Assembly: GCF_004297105.1 (NCBI RefSeq)
Contig: NZ_SCVE01000012.1
Coordinates: 1-64,000 of the forward strand
Direction: 5' to 3'
Origin: Herbiconiux sp.
Lineage (GTDB): Bacteria > Actinomycetota > Actinomycetes > Actinomycetales > Microbacteriaceae
DNA: 64,000 nucleotides
The notes beneath the pieces were generated by a model that was not told where the DNA came from, ran no database searches, and was given only the letters and a program-made list of their open reading frames with translations. Made by a program: the position numbers and the translations under genes. This document shows positions 41,336-51,300 of this stretch, one piece after another. Each line of letters opens with the position of its first letter. The first letter of the stretch is position 1.

Positions 41336-43933
41336 TCAGCGCGCCGGGAGCGCGGCAGCCAGGAAGGGCGCCGTGACGCTCCGCTCGGCGTCGGCGACCT
41401 GGCGCGGAGTACCCTCGGCCATCACCTGGCCGCCGGCGTCGCCCGCGCCCGGGCCGAGGTCGATCACCCAGTCGGCCTGGGCCACCACCCGCATGTCGTG
41501 CTCGACCATGATCACCGTGTTGCCGCCGTCGACCAGCTGCTGCAGGTGCTCCAGCAGGCGGTCGGTGTCGGCCGGATGCAGGCCCGACGTCGGCTCGTCG
41601 AGCAGGTACAGCGTGTCCCCACGCTGCACGCGACGGAGCTCCGAGGCGAGCTTCACGCGCTGCGCCTCCCCGCCTGACAGCTCTGTGGCCGGCTGCCCGA
41701 GGGCGACGTAGCCCAGCCCGACGTCGAGCAGAGCATCCAGGTGCCGCACCGCCTCGGGGTCGCGGGCGAACAGCTCGCGGGCCCGGGTGACGCTGAGACC
41801 GAGCACGTCGGCGATGGTCGCACCGTCGAACCGGATCTCGAGCGTCTCACTGTTGTACCGGGCACCATGGCACGTGCTGCAGGGCGCGTGCACCGTCGGC
41901 AGGAAGAGCAGTTCGACCTCCATGGTGCCCTCGCCCTTGCACGTCGGGCACCGGCCACTCGGCAGGTTGAACGAGAAGCGGCTCGCGGCGTACCGCCGCT
42001 TCCGAGCCTCCGGTGTCGCCGCGAACAGGGTGCGGATCCGGTCGAACAGACCCGTGTAGGTCGCCACGTTCGATCGCGGAGTGCGCCCGATCGGCTTCTG
42101 GCTGACCTGCACGACCCGCCGCAGCCGATCTGCGGGCCCGGAGGCGCGACCCGTGGTGGCCGTGGGCGAGGGCGTGAGCAGGAGGTCGTCGGCGCGCGCA
42201 TCCGCTGCCGACTTCCCGGCGCTCGACCCGCCATCCCGCTCCTCCCGCTCCTCCACCTCGCTGTCGAGGCTGGCGCGCAGCAGTTCGGGCACGGCCTGGT
42301 TGACGAGCGTCGACTTGCCCGAACCCGAGACGCCGGTGACCGCCGTCAGGCAGCCCAGAGGGAACGACACCGACAGCCCCTCGATGTTGTTGCGGGTCAC
42401 GTCGCGCATTTCCAGCCGGCCATCGGCGACGCGAGGGGCGGATGCACGGGGCTGCACGTCGGAGGGATCGGCATCGTGGAACAGATACCGGCGTGTGACC
42501 GACTCTTTCGCCGAACGCAGACCCTCGAGCTCGCCCGAGTAGACCACTCGTCCACCCGCCGCCCCGGGGCCCGGGCCGATGTCGACGATCCAGTCGGCCT
42601 CGCGGATGACGTCGAGGGAGTGCTCGACGAAGAACACCGTGTTGCCACTGTCGCGCAGCCGGCGCAGGATGCCGAGCAGAGCCGTCGTGTCGGCAGGATG
42701 GAGCCCTGCCGACGGCTCATCGAGAACGAACACGACGCCGAACAGTTGCGACAGCACCTGTGTGGCCAGCCTCATCCGCTGCAGCTCCCCCGAGGAGAGT
42801 GTGATCGTGGTACGGCTGAGCGACAGGTAACCGAGGCCGAGGTCGGTGATGGGCGACAACCGGGCGAGCAACTCGCCCACCAGCCGCTGTGCGGCCAGGC
42901 GCTTCTCCGGGGCGAGCGGCTCCGCGCCGAGCGGCTCCCACTCGGGCGCCAGCGCGACGGCCATCAGCTGCGCCACCTCGTCGAGCGGCATCGCCGCGAC
43001 ATCGGTGATGGAGCGGCCCTCGAAGGTCACGGCCAGGGCCTCGGGCTTGAGCCGCCGGCCGCCGCAGGTCGGGCAGGACACGCTGCGCATGAACGTGGAC
43101 GCCCGCTCGCGCATCCGGGCGCTCTTGGAATTGGCGAAGGTGTCGAGCACGTAGCGTCGCACCCCGAGGAAGGTGCTCATGTACCGCGGCGACCGCCCGG
43201 CGGCCACGGCCTTGCGCACCTCGGCCGGCGAGCGGTCGGTGAAGATGGGCACCTGCGGCGACTCGTCGGTGAGCAGCGCCCAGGTTCGCTGCTCCTCGGG
43301 GAGGTCGCGCCACGGCACATCGATGTCGTAGCCGAGCGAGATCAGGCTGTCACGCAGCTGCTTGCCGTGCCAGGCGGTGGGCCAGGCGGCCAGGGCGCCC
43401 TCCCGAATGCTCAGCGAGTCGTCGGGCACCATGAGTTCGAGCGGAACGTCGAACACACGGCCGATCCCGTGGCAGGTGGGGCAGGCGCCTTGCACGGTGT
43501 TGGCCGAGAAGTCCTCCGCGAAGAGCATCGGCGCTCCGGGCGGGTACGTGCCCACTCGTGAGAAGAGCATGCGCACCACGCTGGAGATGGTGGTGGCGCT
43601 GCCCACGGTCGAGCGCGCGCTGCCCCCCGTGCGCTGCTGCGGCAGAGCCACGGCCGGCGGGAGCCCTTCGATGGAGTCGACGTCGGCCACGCCGACCTGG
43701 TCGATCAGTCGGCGGGCATACGGCGCGACCGACTCGAAGTACCGGCGCTGAGCCTCGGCGTAGAGCGTGCCGAAAGCGAGCGAGCTCTTGCCCGACCCCG
43801 AGACACCCGTGAAGGCCACGAGGGCGTCGCGGGGCAGATCGACGTCGACGTTCTGCAGGTTGTGCTCGCGGGCGCCCCGCACCTGAACCAGATCGAGGAG
43901 CGTTCGGGCGGCGCGGGCGTTGTGTGGAGTCAT
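41336..43933 (-). CDS. UvrA paralogue (class II, drug-resistance type)
   Basis: 865 residues from the ATG at 43933. Two ABC modules: 'AFTGVSGSGKSSLAFGTLYAEAQRRYFES' and 'AVTGVSGSGKSTLVNQAVPELL' for Walker A, 'LSSGELQRMRLATQVL' and 'LSGGEAQRVKLASELRR' signatures, and 'VVFVLDEPSAGLHPADT' / 'TLYLLDEPTSGLHPADT' Walker B. CxxC zinc modules occur at 'CPTCHGIG', 'CPTCGGRR', 'CPTCKGEG' and 'CSTCHGARYN'. It is about 80-90 residues shorter than true UvrA, consistent with loss of the UvrB-binding insert, and carries a 50-residue charged insertion after the second Walker A. Such paralogues protect against DNA-binding antibiotics; a repair role is less likely. Confidence 0.9.
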   Translation of the reverse strand: MTPHNARAARTLLDLVQVRGAREHNLQNVDVDLPRDALVAFTGVSGSGKSSLAFGTLYAEAQRRYFESVAPYARRLIDQVGVADVDSIEGLPPAVALPQQRTGGSARSTVGSATTISSVVRMLFSRVGTYPPGAPMLFAEDFSANTVQGACPTCHGIGRVFDVPLELMVPDDSLSIREGALAAWPTAWHGKQLRDSLISLGYDIDVPWRDLPEEQRTWALLTDESPQVPIFTDRSPAEVRKAVAAGRSPRYMSTFLGVRRYVLDTFANSKSARMRERASTFMRSVSCPTCGGRRLKPEALAVTFEGRSITDVAAMPLDEVAQLMAVALAPEWEPLGAEPLAPEKRLAAQRLVGELLARLSPITDLGLGYLSLSRTTITLSSGELQRMRLATQVLSQLFGVVFVLDEPSAGLHPADTTALLGILRRLRDSGNTVFFVEHSLDVIREADWIVDIGPGPGAAGGRVVYSGELEGLRSAKESVTRRYLFHDADPSDVQPRASAPRVADGRLEMRDVTRNNIEGLSVSFPLGCLTAVTGVSGSGKSTLVNQAVPELLRASLDSEVEEREERDGGSSAGKSAADARADDLLLTPSPTATTGRASGPADRLRRVVQVSQKPIGRTPRSNVATYTGLFDRIRTLFAATPEARKRRYAASRFSFNLPSGRCPTCKGEGTMEVELLFLPTVHAPCSTCHGARYNSETLEIRFDGATIADVLGLSVTRARELFARDPEAVRHLDALLDVGLGYVALGQPATELSGGEAQRVKLASELRRVQRGDTLYLLDEPTSGLHPADTDRLLEHLQQLVDGGNTVIMVEHDMRVVAQADWVIDLGPGAGDAGGQVMAEGTPRQVADAERSVTAPFLAAALPAR

Positions 43934-43993
43934 TCCTCCCAGTGTGGCCCCGCCCGCCGCTTCCGCACCGGGTCGGTCGCCGAAAGGCCGCCG

Positions 43994-44063
43994 AACGCAG
44001 ATCAGGGGCACTTCGAAAAGTGCCCCTGATGAGGTGTTCTGATGGCGGTACCGGTGGGATTTG
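43994..44063. repeat. Left attachment repeat (att core, tRNA-Ser 3' fragment)
   Basis: The left copy of the 70-bp direct repeat. It includes the hairpin at 44001-44030 (13-bp stem starting ATCAGGGGCACTT, loop CGAA) and, from 44043, the reverse complement of the tRNA CCA end and T-arm side (TGGCGGTACCGGTGGGATTTG). After 44063 the match to the tRNA stops. It differs from the right copy only by A for G in the hairpin loop region. Confidence 0.9.
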
Positions 44064-44169
44064 GACTCTAGCCAGGGCCTCAGAAATGAGCGGCCCAGCC
44101 TGGAAAACCCGGGTTTTGCAGAGATCTAGGCACTCATGTGATCACGTTGACGCGACTCGCTGGGGTTCC

Positions 44170-44190
44170 GAATGTAGTCGGAATGTAGTC
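44170..44190. repeat. Paired arm-like repeats, left end of island
   Basis: Two copies of GAATGTAGTC at 44170-44179 and 44181-44190, exactly 11 bp apart (one helical turn). The same motif, also spaced 11 bp, occurs at the right end of the island. This is the arrangement of arm-type binding sites for a tyrosine recombinase. The spacing and occurrence are seen in the sequence; the binding role is inferred. The rest of 44064-44379 holds no gene, only this pair and a nine-G run at 44328-44336. Confidence 0.7.
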
Positions 44191-44327
44191 ACGCTCGCGA
44201 ACTGCTTACGGCGCACGTTTAGTCGATCCTCGAGGCTCAACTGATCGGCGGTTTCGGAGCATTTCCCGTCTCGATTCCCGTCGATGGATATGCTCAGTGG
44301 GTGAGCACCACCGGGGGGTGGGTTTTC

Positions 44328-44336
44328 GGGGGGGGG
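44328..44336. repeat. Nine-base poly-G tract upstream of the GHKL gene
   Basis: GGTTTTC followed by nine G in a row, 44 bp before the start of the GHKL-ATPase gene, with a GGGGGG run 15 bases earlier. Homopolymeric tracts of this size are prone to slippage and, near a promoter, can alter expression. No phase variation is demonstrated. Confidence 0.85.
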
Positions 44337-44379
44337 CAGAGGTGAGCATGCAGTCAACGACACTTTCACGTGGCGGCCG

Positions 44380-45687
44380 ATGGTAAGTCACGTCATCCCG
44401 GCGGTTGCCGACCAGTCGACCGTGCGCGAGTTCGAGGAGCGCATCTTTCGCGCACCCGACGCGCGACTGGTTTGGCACGAGCCGACGAGCTACGCAACTC
44501 CGCTCGATCGATCGAACCTGCTCCACGCCATCATCACCTGGGGTCGCCTCACGCAGAGTTCCACGCTCGTCGTGGGCGAAGCCGTGTCCAGCGCAGCGGA
44601 TCTGACGCGGTTCATGGAGTGCGACGAATTGCTGCTCGCTGGCATCTCGGCACGCCAGGTTCGGCGATTCAACGACGCCCAGATCACACCGGACGCCCGT
44701 TCCTCCGCGAGCCACGAGTTGGCCCGGCGTCGGGCCATCCCGAGCGAAGGCACCCACCGAACCCTCGTTCTGAACAACACCGAACCCTCGTGGAACACCT
44801 CCCCGGACGCGATGGCTGGTGCTCCGCCGTCGGTAAGCACCGATGCCGGCGCACGCAGCCTGTTCTTCCGCGTCAGTCTCGAAGGAACGTCCACCGATGA
44901 GAGGTCCATGCTGCTGGGTGCTGGCGAGACGGTGGTCACGGATGAGTTCACCCGTGACTGGCTGGTCCGGGCACGCTGGCCCGAGGCGCATCCGCTCGGG
45001 GGAAGCGGGCCGTTCACCACCCTGGGGCAGAGGATCCTGAACCCGACACGGCCCATGATCGACGCCTGGGAGCGGGGCCATCCCCGCGGGTCCAGTCCGG
45101 CTGACTGGCTCGGTCAGGCGCTGTGGGAGATCTTCCAGAACACCGAGCACCACGCGAGCAGCACGGGCGGAACACGCATCGATCGCGCAACTCGCATGCT
45201 CCTGTGCACCCGGTGGTCGAAGACGGAGCTGATGTCCGCTCCCGAGACTATGTCGCGCTATGTCGACGGCGTGGAACGCGCATCCGGAACGAAGGTGGAC
45301 GGCTACCTCATGGTCACGGTCCTCGACAGCGGTGACGGACTGGCGTACACCGCGGCGGCGCGCGACGATGTGGGGTTCCTCGACGAGAGTGATGAGATCG
45401 CCTACCTGAAGTCGGCCGTCCGCGGAACGAGCCAGTCCCCGGAACGTCCGATGCACGGATTCGGGATGCCCATCGTGTCGCAGTTGCTGACCGACCTCGG
45501 CGGTCTGCTCCGGATTCGCAGCGGCTCCCTGTCGCTCAGCCGAGACTTCGCCGCGCGCCCTCGGTCCGCCAATGAGCGAGACGATCCGCTGGACTGGCAC
45601 TTCGACCTGGATGACTCCGCTCGGCCGTTCAGGCGATTCGGGTCTGCGGTGACCGTGGTCCTGCCCTCGTACGGAGACGCGGAATGA
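44380..45687 (+). CDS. GHKL (HATPase_c-like) ATPase protein, first gene of island pair
   Basis: 435 residues. The C-terminal half has the Bergerat ATP-binding fold: N-box 'LGQALWEIFQNTEHHA' (about 244-259, Glu250/Asn254), G1 box 'TVLDSGDGLAYT' (Asp316-x-Gly-x-Gly), G2 box 'MHGFGMPIVSQLL' (Gly360/Gly362) and a closing strand 'GSAVTVVLP'. The N-terminal 240 residues have no recognised domain and no membrane segment, and there is no phospho-acceptor His region, so it is not an ordinary sensor kinase. The start ATG has only a weak ribosome site. It overlaps the next gene by 4 bp (ATGA). Stand-alone GHKL ATPases paired with an effector are known in conflict systems; this role is inference. Confidence 0.85.
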   Translation: MVSHVIPAVADQSTVREFEERIFRAPDARLVWHEPTSYATPLDRSNLLHAIITWGRLTQSSTLVVGEAVSSAADLTRFMECDELLLAGISARQVRRFNDAQITPDARSSASHELARRRAIPSEGTHRTLVLNNTEPSWNTSPDAMAGAPPSVSTDAGARSLFFRVSLEGTSTDERSMLLGAGETVVTDEFTRDWLVRARWPEAHPLGGSGPFTTLGQRILNPTRPMIDAWERGHPRGSSPADWLGQALWEIFQNTEHHASSTGGTRIDRATRMLLCTRWSKTELMSAPETMSRYVDGVERASGTKVDGYLMVTVLDSGDGLAYTAAARDDVGFLDESDEIAYLKSAVRGTSQSPERPMHGFGMPIVSQLLTDLGGLLRIRSGSLSLSRDFAARPRSANERDDPLDWHFDLDDSARPFRRFGSAVTVVLPSYGDAE

Positions 45688-48161
45688 GTGACGACTCTGT
45701 CAGCGACCCGGGCCGTCGCCAACGCTCGGCGAGCATCGTCACCGAATTCACCTACATCTACACCGCCTCGGTCGACCTACCGGCCGCCCCACCGTTGAAC
45801 ATCGCGGTGGCGTTCATGCCGCATGACAGCGCACCGGCCGCTTTAGTCTTCGCTGCACTCTCCGACCACCTCGACCGGGTTCCCCTCGCTCAGGAGATCT
45901 GGCTGGTCGCGCACGCACCCCATCGCCGGCATCTCGAATCCCTGGTCGACCACGGGGCGAGGGAGCCGAGGCTCGATCGACCCGTCGTGGGAATGGTAGT
46001 CGAGTCGGACGGGCGGTGGCGACCGCTGGCGGAACCGGACGCGAATGCGCTCTCCGCGCATGAGAGCGATAGCCGGGCGGTGCACGTGCAAAGTGCGGGA
46101 TTGCGGCAGCAGTTCCGTGACAGCCGCGCCCTCCTCACCGCCCACGGTAACTTCCACTTCGGCAAGCCCGGCCGGACCCACACCAAGCACTTTCTCCGCG
46201 CACAGCCAGCGGTCGCCCGCGATGCGCACGCCCACTTCGTCGCCGCCGGCCTCTTGCGTCATCTCGACCTCGAGAGCATCAGGCGCGTGTGGGTCGACAC
46301 CGCTGGAATCGTCGGGGTCGCAGCGGCACTCGGCGCGATCCGCTCGGTGCACCATCCGGAATCGCCGCTCCTCCTGGTCGACACGTTCGGGGGCTATGAC
46401 GGCCTGGACGAGGTCGCCTTGCGCGTGGCCGCGGACGACGTAGCCCTGATCTCCTGCAGCACCTCGGGCAATCTGGCGGGCGATGTCATCAGGAAGACCG
46501 AGCTCACCCACGGACGAGCGGTAACCCTGTTCTACCTCATGGCAACGCTCAAGGGGGGCTCCCCGGGCGTGGCGTTGCAGGCACGGGACACGCCGCCTAC
46601 GGCAAACATGGCCGGGATCGCCACACTGGTCGGCGCTCCCGGACATCCAATCGTCTGCGACCTCACCGAGTACGGTCCCGGGCGCGACGATTCCTACATC
46701 GAGCCGTTCGAGTCGTACCCGGCCAACGAGTGCGTGCTGTGCATCGATCAAGGAGAACCCGCCGTTCCGTTGGAGGGCGATGGCTTCTTGCCGGCGACCG
46801 GGACCCTAACTGCGCGCCGGATTCTCGCGAGCGACACCACGGATTCACTGAGCGACTTCGTCCGGATCGCGGTCGCGCACCCCTCGTCGCTCCGGGTCAG
46901 GCATCGGACCAGACCCGACCGCGTGAGGACGATCGCGACGCAGCTGGCGCCCCTCATCTCGCCGATGTCCTCGGCGTTCGAAGCGAAGTGTCGCGAGCTG
47001 ATCGCCTCGGTCGAGAGCACGAACAAGGAGTACGGCCCAGTCGAGATGATCGCCCACACGCGGGGAGAGAACTCGACCGGCTTCGCTCAGGCCGTGAGCG
47101 GATTGCAACGGAATCATCCGCCTGTGCTCGACATCGACAAGGCCGTCCAGGAGTTGGAGAGACGGGTCGCGGTGGGCGATCCGCTTCCGCGACACCTGCA
47201 GGTCGTCTGCGCGGTCGCGTCGAGTGGGCGGACACTCTTGGAGGCGAGCCGTCGACTCCGGTTCCTCCCGGAGTCGACGGGGCTCAGCTTCCTGGTCGCG
47301 GTCGCTCACCCGGAGACCGAGCACGGGTGGCATCTGGTCTCGACGACGCTGCAGAAACGGTCCTCCTCGGCGAACAACGCGCTGGCCGTCGGCTGGAGGA
47401 TCTATCGGGAAGCCAGCGAGGGCGACGACGCCTGGACCCGCGAAACGCGACTACTCAACGATCTGATCAGTCACGACGATGGAAGCATCCCGGGCCTGAC
47501 GGATGCCGTCTTCTCCCGGCTGCAGACGCTCGAGGGCCATGTGGACACCGACGATCCCAAGTGGCTCTTCTTGGGAAGCGGCGTGGGACCGTACGGGAGC
47601 CGGTTGCCCACGCTGAATCGAGGGTTCGTATTCTGGTCGTTCGCTTACGATCACGAACCGACCGAAGAGCAAGTGTTCTGGACCATCACCAGCGTCATGC
47701 AAACCAACCGGTGGAGTGCAGCAACCACCAAAGACGGTGGCCGGTACATGCATGTCTCCGGCGGTGGCCAATTCTTCGTGATCGAGCCGGCAATGTTCGA
47801 CCGGTTCAACGATCCGGTGATCCAGGCGAGTCTGCTCCGCGCGGCCGGTCAGGGAGAACTCGATTACTCGATGGACGACTCGCGAAGCAACTATGTCAGC
47901 GACCTGATCGTTGATGCCGCCGTGAACGGAAACCGCGAACGGGGAGCAGCCGTCAACGAGTTCGTATTGTCACTGACCCTCGGGATCTCTTACCCCCAGA
48001 GCCGCCGCGACCTGCGCCTCAAGCCGCTGGCCACTCGCAATCTGCTCTCCAAGCTGGAGACGCTTCCTGGCCTGCCGCCCCTGACTCAAGGTTTCGTGCA
48101 GCACGCTCTACGCCTGCTCGGCCTACGTCGGGAGGCCTCGACGGAGAGACCCTGGAGTTGA
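45684..48161 (+). CDS. Large phosphoribosyltransferase-like protein, partner of the GHKL ATPase
   Basis: 825 residues, soluble. Around residues 150-175, 'LLTAHGNFHFGKPGRTHTKHFLRA' resembles the orotate phosphoribosyltransferase start (G-x-F-x-x-x-S-G-x-H-S-x-x-F). At about 200-215, 'RRVWVDTAGIVGVAAALGAI' fits the next strand-helix, and 'DDVALISCSTSGNLAGDVI' (251-269) gives a phosphate-loop-like S-T-S-G, which could alternatively be a SIS-type sugar-phosphate loop. The C-terminal 500 residues are unrecognised, with notable blocks 'DPKWLFLGSGVGPYGSRLP' and 'GFVFWSFAYDHEPTEEQVFWTITSVMQTNRW'. Coupling to the GHKL gene suggests a two-protein system sensing or consuming nucleotides. No close named family is known to me. 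Confidence 0.8.
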   Translation: MSDDSVSDPGRRQRSASIVTEFTYIYTASVDLPAAPPLNIAVAFMPHDSAPAALVFAALSDHLDRVPLAQEIWLVAHAPHRRHLESLVDHGAREPRLDRPVVGMVVESDGRWRPLAEPDANALSAHESDSRAVHVQSAGLRQQFRDSRALLTAHGNFHFGKPGRTHTKHFLRAQPAVARDAHAHFVAAGLLRHLDLESIRRVWVDTAGIVGVAAALGAIRSVHHPESPLLLVDTFGGYDGLDEVALRVAADDVALISCSTSGNLAGDVIRKTELTHGRAVTLFYLMATLKGGSPGVALQARDTPPTANMAGIATLVGAPGHPIVCDLTEYGPGRDDSYIEPFESYPANECVLCIDQGEPAVPLEGDGFLPATGTLTARRILASDTTDSLSDFVRIAVAHPSSLRVRHRTRPDRVRTIATQLAPLISPMSSAFEAKCRELIASVESTNKEYGPVEMIAHTRGENSTGFAQAVSGLQRNHPPVLDIDKAVQELERRVAVGDPLPRHLQVVCAVASSGRTLLEASRRLRFLPESTGLSFLVAVAHPETEHGWHLVSTTLQKRSSSANNALAVGWRIYREASEGDDAWTRETRLLNDLISHDDGSIPGLTDAVFSRLQTLEGHVDTDDPKWLFLGSGVGPYGSRLPTLNRGFVFWSFAYDHEPTEEQVFWTITSVMQTNRWSAATTKDGGRYMHVSGGGQFFVIEPAMFDRFNDPVIQASLLRAAGQGELDYSMDDSRSNYVSDLIVDAAVNGNRERGAAVNEFVLSLTLGISYPQSRRDLRLKPLATRNLLSKLETLPGLPPLTQGFVQHALRLLGLRREASTERPWS

Positions 48162-48187
48162 TGCCGCGGAGACTGTGGGTGAGACTT

Positions 48188-48340
48188 CTAACGCGCCGCC
48201 GGCGGCAAGGCCCGACCGACTAGCGCGGCGGCACTCGCGACCGCCGCCGCGCCGATCCCGAACACGATGCGCAACCCGAGGTCCATCCCCTCCGCGCCCT
48301 CCCCTGGCGCGGACGCCGTGACCGCGGGGAACACATTGCA
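48188..48340 (-). pseudogene. Remnant of a membrane-transporter C-terminus
   Basis: On the minus strand a short frame reads 'SAPGEGAEGMDLGLRIVFGIG' followed by 'AAAVASAAALVGRALPPAAR' and stop (48188-48190). One hydrophobic helix ending in a basic tail is what the end of an MFS-type permease looks like, but nothing homologous precedes it and no start codon fits. I read it as the decayed tail of a transporter gene lost during island turnover. An ordinary noncoding spacer between convergent genes is the alternative. Confidence 0.35.
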
Positions 48341-48379
48341 GCATTGCGGGCTGGCATTTGCGCCCCGGCCCAGTCCGAG

Positions 48380-51300
48380 CTACTCAAACTCGCCGGACAA
48401 AATGGCGGCGCGGACGCGGTGAGCGTCCGGAGGATCCAAACGGCTGACTAGGTCGAACACGACTAGCGCCGCTTCTTCATGACTGGTGCGAGCCGCAAGA
48501 ATCTCGTAGTAGCGAAAGATTCCCCGCAGCAGCATCGGCACCGCATCCGCCTTGCCGGTCGTAGCACGGAACGCGTTCAGGCAGTAGGGCAGGGTGGACG
48601 AGCTGATCCACGGGCGATGCATGATATCGACGGTGAGCACCTGAAGGTTCCTGGCGGCGGTGGGTTCGTCAGCAGCGATGTTGATTAGCCACTGTGCCAT
48701 GGCGTGCACGAACATTGCCAGCTCGCTCGGATCTCCAACGTGCGTGTTGATCATCTCGATCGCGAAATGCGCTCGATCCGGCACGTCGTCTGCACCGGCA
48801 TTGCGGATCGCATTGGCGAGACCGAAGGGCGAGCCGGCCAGCCCCGCGGCGAGATCCCAGACCGGCCGCCGAAATCGGATGCCAACATAACCGGCCGCGA
48901 TGAGGTGGGCCTCGGCGAGATCGACGAGCGCCTCGTCGATGAATCCTTCCGTACGGAGGCGGACCATCAGCTCCGGGGTGCCGAACGCGTGCCCACCCTG
49001 CTGCCGGACGAGTTCCTTCAGGGCAAAGTCATCGACCCACAGGCTGAGGTCCGCGCCCACTGCGTGGTCGGCTCCGAGCAGGAAGGTCTGGTTGAAGTCG
49101 CGCTCGGCGAGCGGGTCGAACGCGGTAATGGCCGGGTGGGAATCGGTGGCGAACTGCTCGAAGGACGCTTCTACCTGGTCAGCTAGGGTGGATTGCGCAG
49201 CGACTGCTTCCTCGTCTATTTGCTCGACAGTGCCCAATTCGCCGTTGATGCCTGGACGGTATGTCATTCCACTTTCGCGTCGCTTCAGGCGCGCGCCGTT
49301 GACCGCGTCGGCATGTTGCTCCCGCAGGACTCGGGCGTTCGCGAAATGCCCGATTAGTTGGGGTCGGATCTGCTCGGGCAGACGGGCGATGGTGACAAGC
49401 GCCGATAGGTCGAGAACGGCGCCCACGGCGTGCGCGTGCTCGATCGCAGTCCGCTCCGCCTCGGTGTCACGTGAGGCGCTGAAGACAGGGCCATAGTCTC
49501 GAGCGAGCAGTGTCTCGAGATAGCCCTTTCCATACATGAGCCCGGCGAGCCCCAGCGGGGCGCCACCCGTAGAAATCTGTTCCTCAAGCCCGACGTTCCG
49601 CGGTCGGTCACCGATGAAGTCCTGCATCGACTGGAGAGGGTTCTCCATGTCGATGGCGACCTGGCGGATCCCTCCCTCGGGGAACTGATCGACGTAGTTC
49701 TGCAACATCTCCCGGAATGCGTCGCGGTCCGGGTCAGGCGTCTCTTCGTCAGGCTCGTCTTCTGAGTCGTCGAGATCCGACCTTGGGCCGAAGAAAAAGG
49801 CGCCCAGAAGCGCCCCCTGGACATCCTCCTCGGTGGGAAAACGCGCGGAGATGCGGAGCGCGTCCTGCGCGGTACCGACCTCAGGGCCGTACTCCGTGAC
49901 CAGCTCGATCCAGGCGGCGACCTCGTTGTGTGTATGCGGCTCGGGAGTTCCCTGCTCACGCCATGTGCGCAGGGCGCCGGGCAGGTCGTGTGTTTTGACC
50001 TGGCAGATGACCACAGCCCACGCTGCACCCGTACTACCGGGCCGGTCGGCGAGCAGGCGCCCAGCGGCCGTCAACGCCCCCTGCCAATCGCCGTTCGCCG
50101 AGTACGCTTCGACCAGGAGCCGGTACGCGCCCGCTCTGCCGCCCCAGGCCTCGGTTGCGCTGCTAAGGGCGCTTTGAAGGTCGGCGATAGCCTCCGGAAT
50201 CTGGCCTCCGGGGATCCGAGACTTCGCCGATGCCACCCAGAGATCCGGGTCGCCCCACCGCGCGGCGCCGTCCCGTGCCACCGCCGCGGCAGTGTCATCG
50301 TCGCCGACTTTCTTGTAGTACATGTAGAGGAATAGGGTGCCGCGGTAGTTGGCATTCGCGAACCCGCGGAAGGCTTCGAGTGCACCGGGCTCATGGCCGT
50401 AGAGCGCGGCGATCATACTCAGTTCTTGCGCGGTCTCCGCGTTTTCGGATCCAAGCTGGTGGACGAATTCTGCTCGGACGCCTTGGAATGCGAGCTGGAG
50501 CGAGAGATCCGCCTTCTCTCCCCAGTCCTCGGTCTGCTCGACCGCCGCATGCCAGTGCGTGATGGCGTCATCATGCCGACCCTCGCTTTCGGCGATTACG
50601 GCGGAGATGTGCTCGCGCTTTGCTGCCGGTGCAGTAGAGAGGAGCCTTTTTGCGACGTCGATGTCGCCGAACTCGGCGTGGAACAATGCCGCCTCTGCGA
50701 CAACGTCGGGATGCTGGAACTCCTCGCTCGTGGCGGGAAGCTCCCCGGTCCCGTTCACCAGATCCAACACCCCCTGCTGGTCGGTGAGAGCGCGGCGGAC
50801 GCGGATCTCCAGAGCGAGCGCCGTTCCGGATTCCAGTCCCCATCGACGCCTCTTCGCGCGGGCCTCCATCACCATCTGCAGCGCCGTCGACAGGTCCGCG
50901 GCGTGAACCGCCGACGGCTGAATCATCTGCCGTGCGATGAGTGCTCGAACGGCGGCCATCGCTGCGCTGGTCGAGTCATACAGGTCGGCAGTCTCCCGCG
51001 ACAGAGTCACACCGTCGTCGATCCGCTTCGAACCGAGGTAGAGGTCGGCGAGCATGACGCGACGTTGGAGGTCCTCGAGCTTGGACGGGGCGTTCCATTG
51101 CTCAAGGTTCTCGATCGCTCCTTCAATGCCTCCGTCGCGGAGAGCGCCCTTTACAAGCGGGTAGTCGCGCACATCGCGCAGGAACTGGTCGGCCTCGGCG
51201 AGGTCGGTGATCCCTTGCGCGCCTGAAAGGCGAAGCATCCAGTACCCGGCTGGCTGAAGGCCGCGCTCAAGACCAACCTCAATGAGACGGACTGAGGTCC

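Noticed and set aside
44206..45600. A 464-codon minus-strand frame across the GHKL gene
   Set aside because: It is antisense to clear GHKL motifs with no domain of its own, a codon-bias shadow.
46730..47914. A 394-codon plus-strand frame inside the PRTase-like gene
   Set aside because: It is Arg-rich low-complexity sequence in another frame, with no start context, while the main frame is continuous.
48123..48344. A 73-codon minus-strand frame overlapping the end of the PRTase-like gene
   Set aside because: It is Arg/Gly-rich shadow sequence. A neighbouring frame gives the more protein-like transporter-tail remnant.
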